DNA of 39,581 nt from positions 1-39,581 of the forward strand of contig JAQGLY010000035.1 of NCBI GenBank assembly GCA_028292625.1. The letters are read 5' to 3'. Of the stretch, positions 27,200 to 35,853 are shown piece by piece (the stretch's first letter is position 1; each line of letters starts with the position of its first letter). Below the pieces are notes generated by a model. That model did not search any database, was not told where the DNA came from, and saw only the letters and a list, made by a program, of their open reading frames with translations. The stretch comes from Herbaspirillum sp. Lineage in GTDB: Bacteria > Pseudomonadota > Gammaproteobacteria > Burkholderiales > Burkholderiaceae_D. The position numbers and the translations under genes are program-made.

Positions 27200-28348
27200 A
27201 TGAGGATAAGCAAAAAGAATGTCCTGATGTTGACGAGTTCCACCCTGGCATTTGTCGCCGCGATGGCGATTCCCCGCCCTGCGGCGGCCGATCAGATCAT
27301 AAAAATCGGCTTCAGCGCGCCGTTGACCGGACCGCAGGCATCGTCAGGGCAAGACAATCTGGGCGGCATGAAAATGGCGATCGACCGCCTGAATGCGGAA
27401 GGGATCAGGATAGGCGGGCAGAAGGTCGAGTTCCGAGCGGTGATCGAAGACGATCAGGGCGATCCGCGCGCCGGCATGAGCGCCGTGCAGAAGCTGATCG
27501 ATACGCCGGTCGATGCGGTCATCGGACCTTATAACTCCGGCGTCGTGATACCGACTTCGCGTCTGCTCAACGACGCCGGCATCGTCACCCTGACGGTCGC
27601 CTCCAATCCCAAAATTACCGAACAAGGCTACGACTCTCTGTTTCGCGTTGCGCCCAGCGACAGCCAGCTCGGCGGAAAAATGGCGGTCTACGCCGCCAGG
27701 GAGTTGAAGGTCAAGCGCGTTGCCGTGGTCGACGATCGCACTGCGTACGGCCAGGGTCTCGCCAAGGAATTCGCGAAAATCGCGAAGGCCAACGGCATGC
27801 AGATCGTGGGCATGGAATACACCAACGACAAGGCGACCGATTTCAATGCGATCCTGACCGCGATCAAGGGCAAACGTCCGGACGCAATCTTCTACGGCGG
27901 CTATGCGCCGCAGGGCGGTCCGATGCGGCGTCAGATGCGGCAATTGGGCATGGACGCCTTGCTGCTGGGCGGCGAGAGCATCTGTTCGCCGGAAATGGGA
28001 CGCCTGGGCGGGCCTGCCGTCGATGACAAAGTGTACTGCGCGCGGAGCGGCGGCATGCTGAACAGGAGCGACGATGCGAAAAACTTTGCCGCCGATTATC
28101 AAAAGCAGTTTCAGCGTTCGCCGGAAGTATTCGCGGCCGCATATTACGATGCAATGATGCTGCTGGCGCACGCGATGCAGGCGGCGGGCGTGAGCAAAGG
28201 CGAAAAACTGCGGGCTGAAATGAAAAAAATCAATTACAACGGCGTCGCCGGCAGCTACGCGTTCGATGCCAAGCACGATTTAAAAGAATCGCCGGTCACC
28301 ATTTTTCAATTCAAGGCCGGCTTGCCAGCGCCGATCGGCAGCTATTAA
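27200..28348 (+). CDS. livK: Branched-chain amino acid ABC transporter substrate-binding protein
   Basis: This 382-residue periplasmic binding protein of the Peripla_BP_6 (LivJ/LivK) family has a signal peptide ending RPAAAD. It then has IKIGFSAPLTGPQASSGQDNLGGMKMAID, the standard opening of the first lobe. The domain continues with VDAVIGPYNSGVVIPTSRLLNDAGI and the central FYGGYAPQGGPMRRQ region. GGAG upstream (27187) supports the start. Specificity within the group (leucine, isoleucine, valine or other amides) cannot be fixed from sequence. The membrane and ATPase genes follow after an unusual 680-bp gap, with two candidate terminators in between, so the binding protein may be made in excess. 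Confidence 0.93.
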   Translation: MRISKKNVLMLTSSTLAFVAAMAIPRPAAADQIIKIGFSAPLTGPQASSGQDNLGGMKMAIDRLNAEGIRIGGQKVEFRAVIEDDQGDPRAGMSAVQKLIDTPVDAVIGPYNSGVVIPTSRLLNDAGIVTLTVASNPKITEQGYDSLFRVAPSDSQLGGKMAVYAARELKVKRVAVVDDRTAYGQGLAKEFAKIAKANGMQIVGMEYTNDKATDFNAILTAIKGKRPDAIFYGGYAPQGGPMRRQMRQLGMDALLLGGESICSPEMGRLGGPAVDDKVYCARSGGMLNRSDDAKNFAADYQKQFQRSPEVFAAAYYDAMMLLAHAMQAAGVSKGEKLRAEMKKINYNGVAGSYAFDAKHDLKESPVTIFQFKAGLPAPIGSY

Positions 28349-28378
28349 TCGCATGCGATAAGGAGGAAACCGCGGCGG

Positions 28379-28416
28379 CGGCGATCGCTTCGGATCGCCG
28401 TTCGCCCGCTGTTTTT
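28379..28416 (+). terminator. Candidate terminator after livK (first)
   Basis: An 8-bp stem CGGCGATC/GATCGCCG with the loop GCTTCG lies 30 bp after the livK stop. The T5 run comes 11 bases after the stem, so it may be weak or act mainly as an mRNA 3' stabiliser. Confidence 0.4.
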
Positions 28417-28511
28417 CGGCATCTTCCATTTCCACCCCATAACTTGTCATTTAAAGTTTTAAGTATTTTGTTATTTCTCGTTGCCGCTTTCAATATGCCG
28501 ATCCGCTGCTT

Positions 28512-28540
28512 GATCCGTGCCGGATCCGCTCGTTTTTTTT
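28512..28540 (+). terminator. Candidate terminator after livK (second)
   Basis: The stem GATCCG/CGGATC with a TGC loop (28512-28526) is followed after six bases by eight T's (28533-28540). Confidence 0.42.
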
Positions 28541-29028
28541 GTTACATTACGGCATATGAAATTATCCGATTCCACTCCACCCCCGCAGGCGCTGCCTGAG
28601 GCGCCGCTGATGCGCACAGCCTTTACAACAGGCGGCCGATGGCCGTGATTTTCGCCGGACAGCCGGACGCTCCCGAATCTGCCGCGCCGCCAGCAGGCTG
28701 CCGTATTGGTGCATATCGCCCGGATATGGCCGGGCCGGCCTGTTTTATCGCATGCAAGGGAAGGCGAATGTTGTAAAAAATTTAATTGGAATGCGCAAGG
28801 CAGCATATATTGAGGCGCATGGACGGTTCATTTGTTGCTTGATATGCGGCGGCGTGATCGATGCATACGATGCCCGGGCATCAATTTTGCAATGGGCAAC
28901 TGAATTGTGCGGTAGCGGGTCAGAATCGAGACACGGATGTCGGACAAAAAAAAGCGAATGCAAACTGACGTTATAGCGATGTCATAGCCACGCCATACCA
29001 AGGGTATAGCTTCAAACAGGGAGACACG

Positions 29029-29958
29029 ATGGACATATTTTTCCAGCAGATCATCAACGGGCTGGTGCTTGGCAGCATGTATGCACTGATTGCGTTGGGG
29101 TACACGATGGTGTACGGGGTATTGAACCTGATCAATTTCGCGCACGGCGATGTGCTGATGATCGGGGCGATGGCCGGCCTGACGATCCTGAAGATGGTGC
29201 AAAGTGTCGCGCCGGGGCTGCCCGGCATCGTGAAACTGGCGATCGCCATCGTCGGCGCGATTCCGGTATGCATCATCATCAGCCTGATCATCGAACGGGT
29301 CGCCTACCGGCCGCTGCGTAACGCGCCGCGCCTGGCGCCGCTGATCACCGCCATCGGCGTGTCGATCCTGCTGCAAACCCTGGCGATGATGATCTGGGGC
29401 CGCAGCCCGGTGCCGTTTCCGCAAGTCATGCCATCGGAGCCGCTGAACATCTTCGGCGCGCTGATATCGCCGACGCAGGTCATGCTGCTGATCCTGGCGC
29501 TGGCGGCGATGGGCGCGCTGGTGTTCATGGTTGAAAAGACCCGCATGGGACGGGCGATGCGCGCCACCGCCGAAAATCCCCGGGTCGCCGGTCTGATGGG
29601 CGTCGACTCCAACCGCGTCATCGTGCTGACTTTCGTGATCGGCGCGACGCTGGCGGCGATCGCCGGCGTGATGTGGGCCGCCAATTACTCCACCGCGCAA
29701 TTCGCGATGGGTTTCGTGCCCGGTCTGAAAGCGTTCTGCGCCGCGGTGCTGGGCGGCATCGGCAATATTTACGGCGCGATGCTGGGCGGCATTCTGCTAG
29801 GCCTGATTGAAAGCCTGGGCGCGGGTTATATCGGTGACCTGACCGGCAATTTTCTCGGCAGCAACTATCAGGACATCTTTGCTTTCGTCGTGTTAATCAT
29901 TGTGCTCACATTGCGTCCGTCCGGCATCATGGGCGAACGTGTGGCCGACCGCGCTTAA
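29029..29958 (+). CDS. livH: Branched-chain amino acid ABC transporter permease LivH
   Basis: This 309-residue inner-membrane permease opens with FFQQIINGLVLGSMYALIALGYTMVYGVLNLINFAHGD, the hallmark of LivH proteins. About eight helices follow. The ATPase-contact region contains GRAMRATAENPRVAGLMGVDSNRV, with GGIGNIYGAMLGGILLGLIE near the C-terminus. GGGAGA upstream of the ATG is a good ribosome binding site. It pairs with LivM, encoded 10 bp downstream, and is the first gene of the livHMGF group. Confidence 0.95.
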   Translation: MDIFFQQIINGLVLGSMYALIALGYTMVYGVLNLINFAHGDVLMIGAMAGLTILKMVQSVAPGLPGIVKLAIAIVGAIPVCIIISLIIERVAYRPLRNAPRLAPLITAIGVSILLQTLAMMIWGRSPVPFPQVMPSEPLNIFGALISPTQVMLLILALAAMGALVFMVEKTRMGRAMRATAENPRVAGLMGVDSNRVIVLTFVIGATLAAIAGVMWAANYSTAQFAMGFVPGLKAFCAAVLGGIGNIYGAMLGGILLGLIESLGAGYIGDLTGNFLGSNYQDIFAFVVLIIVLTLRPSGIMGERVADRA

Positions 29959-29968
29959 GGGAGCCCTC

Positions 29969-31240
29969 ATGGTACAAACCGACTCTTTCCGTCACAGCAA
30001 GCGCCGTCCGCGCAACACCACCGGCAGCCTGCTTCTGTTGCTGGCGATCCTGATGGTCTTTCCATTCATCGCCAGCCAGTTTGGCAATTCGTGGGTGCGC
30101 ATCATGGACGTCGCGCTGCTGTACATCATGCTGGCGCTGGGTTTGAATGTGGTGGTCGGCTTTGCCGGCCTGCTCGATCTGGGCTATATCGCCTTTTATG
30201 CGATCGGCGCGTACACCGCCGGTTTGCTGGCGTCGCCGCAATTCGGCGCGGTGCTGCAATCGTTCGTCGACACGTATCCCGATCTGGGCAATTTCCTCGT
30301 GTCGGTGTTCGGTCCCAATATCCTGGCCAACGGCATCCATCTGTCGATCTGGCTGATCGTGCCGCTGTCGGCGCTGATCGCGGCGTTCTTCGGCGCGCTG
30401 CTGGGGGCGCCGACGTTGAAGCTGCGCGGCGATTACCTGGCGATCGTGACCTTGGGCTTCGGCGAAATCATCCGCATTTTCATGAACAACCTGAACGCGC
30501 CGGTCAATATCACCAACGGTCCGCAAGGCATCAATCTGATCGATCCGGTGCGGATCTTCGGCGTCACGCTGGCCGGCGAGCCCGGTTCCGGTTCCATGGT
30601 CAGGATATTCGGTTTCGAAATGCCGTCGGTCAATGCCTATTATTTTCTGTTCCTGCTGCTGTGCATGGCGATCATTTTCATCTCGATACGACTGCAGCAT
30701 TCCCGTCTCGGCCGCGCGTGGGTCGCGATTCGCGAGGACGAAATCGCGGCCAAGGCGATGGGCATCAACACCCGCAACATGAAGCTGTTGTCGTTTGCAA
30801 TGGGAGCGTCGTTCGGCGGTATCGCCGGCGCCATGTTCGCGGCGTTCCAGGGCTTCGTCTCGCCGGAGTCGTTTTCGCTGACCGAATCGATCGCGGTGCT
30901 GGCGATGGTGGTGCTCGGCGGCATCGGCCATATCCCCGGCGTGGTGCTGGGCGGCGTGATTCTGGCGGCTTTGCCGGAAATATTGCGTCATGTGGTCGAA
31001 CCGTTGCAGCAAAGCCTGTTCGGCAGTGTGCTGATCGACGCGGAAGTGCTGCGTCAACTGCTGTACGGGCTGGCGATGGTGGTAATCATGCTGAATCGCC
31101 CATCCGGCCTGTGGCCCGCCCCGCGGCACGAGGACCGGCCGGACTTCAATAAAGAAAGCAGCGGCGGCGCCGGCGGCGGCCTCTCGGCCGATCATCTGGC
31201 GCAGCCGGCGGCCGGCGTCGTTGCGGCGAAGGAGGCATGA
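29969..31240 (+). CDS. livM: Branched-chain amino acid ABC transporter permease LivM
   Basis: This 423-residue permease is the partner of LivH. The conserved LivM segments are ALGLNVVVGFAGLLDLGYIAFYAIGAYTAGLL, LRGDYLAIVTLGFGEIIRI and NITNGPQGI. The ATPase-contact loop is AWVAIREDEIAAKAMGINTRNMKL, followed by GGIGHIPGVVLGGVILAALPEILR. After the final helix there is a hydrophilic Gly/Ala-rich tail of about 40 residues not needed for the family fold. AAGGGAG before the ATG at 29969 supports the start. Its stop overlaps the livG start region (ATGATG), consistent with coupling. Confidence 0.95.
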   Translation: MVQTDSFRHSKRRPRNTTGSLLLLLAILMVFPFIASQFGNSWVRIMDVALLYIMLALGLNVVVGFAGLLDLGYIAFYAIGAYTAGLLASPQFGAVLQSFVDTYPDLGNFLVSVFGPNILANGIHLSIWLIVPLSALIAAFFGALLGAPTLKLRGDYLAIVTLGFGEIIRIFMNNLNAPVNITNGPQGINLIDPVRIFGVTLAGEPGSGSMVRIFGFEMPSVNAYYFLFLLLCMAIIFISIRLQHSRLGRAWVAIREDEIAAKAMGINTRNMKLLSFAMGASFGGIAGAMFAAFQGFVSPESFSLTESIAVLAMVVLGGIGHIPGVVLGGVILAALPEILRHVVEPLQQSLFGSVLIDAEVLRQLLYGLAMVVIMLNRPSGLWPAPRHEDRPDFNKESSGGAGGGLSADHLAQPAAGVVAAKEA

Positions 31241-32052
31241 TGCCGGCATCCAAGCAAACAGCCATGCAAGGCGACGCGCAGCGCGCGCCGTCGGTGATCC
31301 TCGATATCACCAACGTCAGCAAGCGTTTCGGCGGTCTGCAGGCGCTCTCCGAGGTCAGCCTGCAAATCCGGCAAGGCCAGATTTACGGCCTGATCGGCCC
31401 CAACGGCGCGGGCAAAACCACTTTTTTCAATGTGATTACGGGGCTGTATCAGCCCGACACCGGCAGTTTTCAACTGGCCGGCAAAAGCTACTCGCCGTCG
31501 GCGCCGCACGCCGTCGCCAAGGCGGGCATCGCGCGCACGTTCCAGAACATCCGCCTGTTCGGCGAAATGAGCGTGCTGGAAAACGTCATGGTCGGTTGCC
31601 ATGTGCGCACGCACCAGACGCTGATCGGCGCGGTATTGCGGCACAAGGCAGCGCGCGTCGAAGAGCAGTCGATCCGCGAGCGTTCGCTGGCATTGCTGCA
31701 CTTCGTCGGCATCGCCGGCTTTGCCGAGCGTACCGCGCGGCATCTCTCATACGGCGATCAGCGCCGTCTGGAAATCGCCCGCGCGCTGGCGACCGAACCG
31801 AAACTGCTGGCGTTGGACGAGCCCGCCGCCGGCATGAATGCGACGGAAAAATTGGCGCTGCGGGAATTGCTGGTCAAGATCCGCGACAGCGGCAAAACCA
31901 TCCTGTTGATCGAACACGACGTGAAACTGATGTTGGGTTTGTGCGACCGCATCACGGTGCTCGATTACGGCAAACCGATTGCCGAAGGCACACCGGCCGA
32001 AATCAAGCGTAATCCGGCCGTGATCGAGGCTTATCTGGGCGCGGCTGCTTAG
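31240..32052 (+). CDS. livG: Branched-chain amino acid ABC transporter ATP-binding protein LivG
   Basis: This ATPase of about 270 residues has Walker A GPNGAGKTT, the Q-loop in ARTFQNIRLF, the signature LSYGDQRRLEIARAL, Walker B LLALDEPAAGMN and the switch His in LIEHDVKLM. The C-terminal helix typical of LivG (GTPAEIKRNPAVIEAYLG) is present. Two ATGs are adjacent, at 31237 and 31240, directly after AAGGAGG. I favour 31240 for spacing, but 31237 (4-bp overlap with livM) is possible. An N-terminal stretch of about 15 residues precedes the conserved fold. Confidence 0.95.
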   Translation: MPASKQTAMQGDAQRAPSVILDITNVSKRFGGLQALSEVSLQIRQGQIYGLIGPNGAGKTTFFNVITGLYQPDTGSFQLAGKSYSPSAPHAVAKAGIARTFQNIRLFGEMSVLENVMVGCHVRTHQTLIGAVLRHKAARVEEQSIRERSLALLHFVGIAGFAERTARHLSYGDQRRLEIARALATEPKLLALDEPAAGMNATEKLALRELLVKIRDSGKTILLIEHDVKLMLGLCDRITVLDYGKPIAEGTPAEIKRNPAVIEAYLGAAA

Positions 32053-32065
32053 GAAATCATCAGAC

Positions 32066-32791
32066 ATGAAAAAAAATATTCTCAGCATTCGCGATCTGAA
32101 GGTGGCTTACGGCGGCATCCAGGCGGTCAAAGGGATTGCGCTGGAAGTCAACGACGGCGAACTGGTGACCCTGATCGGGGCCAACGGCGCCGGTAAAACC
32201 ACCACCCTGAAAGCGATCACCGGCACGCTGCCGGAGTGCCGCGTCGAAGGGCGCATCGATTATCTTGGGCAAACCCTGCAAGGGCGCAAGGCCTTTCAAC
32301 TGGTGCAGGACAAACTGGCGATGGTGCCGGAAGGGCGCGGCGTATTTACCCGCATGAGCATCCATGAAAATCTGTTGATGGGCGCCTACACCGGCAAGGA
32401 CAAGGCGCAGATCGATGCCGATATCGAACGCTGGTACGGCGTATTTCCGCGCCTGAAAGAGCGCTCGGCGCAAATGGCGGGCACCCTGTCGGGCGGCGAG
32501 CAGCAAATGCTGGCCATGGCGCGCGCGCTGATGTGCCATCCCACGCTGCTGTTGCTGGACGAACCGTCAATGGGCCTGTCGCCCCTCATGGTCGAGAAAA
32601 TCTTCGAGGTTATCCGCAGTGTGTCGGCGCAGGGCATCACCATCCTGCTGGTCGAACAAAACGCCAAACTGGCGCTGCAAGCCGCGGACCGCGCGTACGT
32701 GATGGAATCCGGCGAAATCACGATGGACGGCGTCGCCAGCCGGATGCTGGACAATCCCAAGATCAAGGAAGCTTATCTGGGCGAAGGGTAA
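32066..32791 (+). CDS. livF: Branched-chain amino acid ABC transporter ATP-binding protein LivF
   Basis: This 241-residue ATPase is the partner of LivG. Walker A is GANGAGKTT, the LivF-type Q-loop region reads LAMVPEGRGVFTRMSIHENL, the signature is LSGGEQQMLAMARAL, Walker B is LLLLDEPSMGLSP and the switch region is LLVEQNAKLAL. Length is normal, and it is last in the livHMGF group, 13 bp after livG. A terminator-like hairpin follows at 32832. Confidence 0.95.
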   Translation: MKKNILSIRDLKVAYGGIQAVKGIALEVNDGELVTLIGANGAGKTTTLKAITGTLPECRVEGRIDYLGQTLQGRKAFQLVQDKLAMVPEGRGVFTRMSIHENLLMGAYTGKDKAQIDADIERWYGVFPRLKERSAQMAGTLSGGEQQMLAMARALMCHPTLLLLDEPSMGLSPLMVEKIFEVIRSVSAQGITILLVEQNAKLALQAADRAYVMESGEITMDGVASRMLDNPKIKEAYLGEG

Positions 32792-32831
32792 GAGCGGCCG
32801 CCGCGTATTTCCACGCGTCTCCACGATCGAT

Positions 32832-32861
32832 CGGCAGAACCGCCAAGTTTCTGCCGGTTTT
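32832..32861 (+). terminator. Candidate terminator of the livHMGF operon
   Basis: The stem CGGCAGAA/TTCTGCCG (32832-32839 and 32849-32856) with a 9-base loop is followed by GTTTT. It starts 41 bp after the livF stop. The T-run is short, so efficiency may be modest. Confidence 0.6.
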
Positions 32862-33041
32862 CCCCCGCGTCTTCCTTCTGTGAACTATCGCTGCTTGCCG
32901 GCAATCTAGTGAATTGTAAAGAGTTGGTAACTTGTAGTCGATTTGGCAACAAGCAGACGCTTGCAATTTCGAACAGACGGCCCCAACTTCGATTGGCGAG
33001 GCATTTCAGGCCGGCATGCAATATTCATAGTAGAGGCACAC

Positions 33042-33578
33042 ATGGAACAATTTCACGGAACCACCATCCTTTCCGTCCGCCGCGGGAGTAACGTCGCGCT
33101 GGGCGGAGACGGGCAGGTCACGCACGGCAACGTCGTCATGAAGGGCACTGCCCGCAAAGTCAGAAAGTTGTATAACGGCAAGGTTTTGGTGGGTTTCGCC
33201 GGCGGCACCGCCGATGCATTCACCTTGCTGGATCTATTCGAATCCAAGCTGGAAAAACATCAGGGCAATTTGATGCGCGCCTCGGTCGAACTGGCCAAGG
33301 AATGGCGCACCGACCGCATGCTGCGCCGGCTGGAAGCCATGCTGCTGACCGCGGATCGCGAAACGACCTTGGTGATCACCGGCAACGGCGACGTGCTGGA
33401 GCCTACGGACGGTATCGGGGCGATCGGCTCCGGCGGCAGTTTCGCGCAATCCGCCGCGAAAGCATTGTACGAAAATACCGAATTAACGCCGGCCGAGGTG
33501 GTCAAAAAATCGTTGGTGATCGCAGGCGACCTTTGCATCTACACCAACCAGTCGCACATCATTGAAACGCTCGATTGA
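33042..33578 (+). CDS. hslV: ATP-dependent protease subunit HslV (ClpQ)
   Basis: This is the 178-residue proteasome-beta-like peptidase that forms double rings capped by HslU. The catalytic N-terminal threonine is exposed after removal of the short propeptide MEQFHG, giving TTILSVRRG (Thr7). The conserved [34 protein letters not shown] and [16 protein letters not shown] segments match the family. AGAGG before the ATG at 33042 supports this start over the longer open frame. hslU follows after 96 bp, within which a GCCTGAA/TTCAGGC hairpin (33626-33644) lies just before the hslU leader. Confidence 0.96.
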   Translation: MEQFHGTTILSVRRGSNVALGGDGQVTHGNVVMKGTARKVRKLYNGKVLVGFAGGTADAFTLLDLFESKLEKHQGNLMRASVELAKEWRTDRMLRRLEAMLLTADRETTLVITGNGDVLEPTDGIGAIGSGGSFAQSAAKALYENTELTPAEVVKKSLVIAGDLCIYTNQSHIIETLD

Positions 33579-33674
33579 CGCCGATTTCCGCATCAGCCGC
33601 ACACTTGCGCCTGTGCCTCGGATTGGCCTGAATCGATTTCAGGCTTGGTCATCCCTTATTTAAAGATATTTCCC

Positions 33675-35018
<1,344 letters not shown>

Positions 35019-35060
35019 CGCCGACGCGGATGGCGTGTTTCGCATTGGCGATGCAGCTTG

Positions 35061-35510
35061 CTAGCGGGCGATGATGATGCTGTCGCTGTCGTCGCCCGCT
35101 TCCGGTCCCGCGGGGCCGTATGAAAATACCTGATAAGTCTGCTCCGATTCGTTGATCCGGTATTGATACGAATGGCCCCAGGGATCGCGTGGCAGCCGGT
35201 CGATATAACCGCCGGTTTTCCAGCCGGGAGTGGCCGGCCCCCGTGTCGGTTTCAGAATCAGCGCCAACAGTCCTTGCTCCGCGCTCGGATACATTCGATT
35301 GTCTTTCCGATATAGCTGCAGGCCTTCGACGATGCGCGCCATGTCCCGTTGGGCGACGCCTGTTGCAGTATTTTGGCGTATCGACATCATCGCTGTCAGC
35401 TTCGGCAGCAAGAAAGCGGAAACCGCAATCAGCAAGCCCAGAAGAATGATTTTGTAACGCGGATAGCGATGGAGCCGACCGAGCAGCCCGGAGTGAAGGC
35501 TGAAACGCAT
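35061..35510 (-). CDS. GspG-like pseudopilin domain protein lacking a prepilin leader
   Basis: This protein of about 149 residues (ATG at 35510; 35525 is an alternative) has one membrane helix (about 20-37, KIILLGLLIAVSAFLLPKL). A T2SSG domain follows, with LQLYRKDNRMYPSAEQGLLAL and GGYIDRLPRDPWGHSYQY, then a C-terminal acidic AGDDSDSIII. These are clear hallmarks of the type II secretion major pseudopilin. However, the Gly/Phe/Glu prepilin-peptidase motif that should precede the helix is absent, so it should not be processed like a normal pseudopilin. No other type II secretion gene is nearby. It lies downstream of the unknown 460-residue gene on the same strand and convergent to hslU. Confidence 0.8.
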   Translation of the reverse strand: MRFSLHSGLLGRLHRYPRYKIILLGLLIAVSAFLLPKLTAMMSIRQNTATGVAQRDMARIVEGLQLYRKDNRMYPSAEQGLLALILKPTRGPATPGWKTGGYIDRLPRDPWGHSYQYRINESEQTYQVFSYGPAGPEAGDDSDSIIIAR

Positions 35511-35853
35511 GTCAGCAATATCCATAGCTATGGACGGCTGCTTCGGCCAAGCCGCCGTCTTGCTCCCATCGACGAAGAAAATCCCCCGATTGCGCGATGC
35601 GCATTGCACGCCGTTTTAAATAATTCTGTGCCTGCGGATGGCTATGATGGCGGTCGATGAAACGCATATTGAAAAAATACCGGTTTGGCATGGTCCAGCG
35701 CTAAGGTGAGCGAGACGACTCGCGAAAGCGGTGAGTATAAAGCCAATTGTTCCGTGAACGATGAAAAAACGGCAAACGAGGTCGGGAACGGAAGTTGTTT
35801 TTCTGATAATGGATTGACGACTTGTCCTGAAAGGCTATCGCATGAGCGGCTTC
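35511..35853. other. Gene-free stretch between the GspG-like gene and the unknown 460-aa gene
   Basis: About 340 bp without a supported gene. Short frames occur on both strands (for example 35685-35960 plus and 35642-35917 minus), but they overlap each other or the neighbouring gene and show no recognisable sequence or ribosome binding site. No clear terminator or promoter was found. Confidence 0.5.

Larger units (their letters stand above)
28349..29028. other. 680-bp gene-free gap inside the liv cluster
   Basis: No supported gene lies here. The first part holds candidate terminators (28379-28416, 28512-28540). GATCCG occurs three times (28500, 28512, 28523). ATATGCCG (28493-28500) and CGGCATAT (28550-28557) form a distant 8-bp inverted repeat. 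The rest (about 28560-29010) is comparatively A/T-rich and must contain the promoter of livHMGF, which I could not pinpoint. A 74-codon frame at 28752-28976 has no ribosome binding site and looks spurious. Confidence 0.55.

Noticed and set aside
28752..28976. 74-codon plus-strand frame in the liv gap, with four cysteines
   Set aside because: No Shine-Dalgarno sequence and no conserved motif; the CxxC spacing alone is not enough to call a gene.
29927..31249. 440-codon minus-strand open frame
   Set aside because: It is antisense to livM and consists of Gln/Arg/His-rich sequence without domains.
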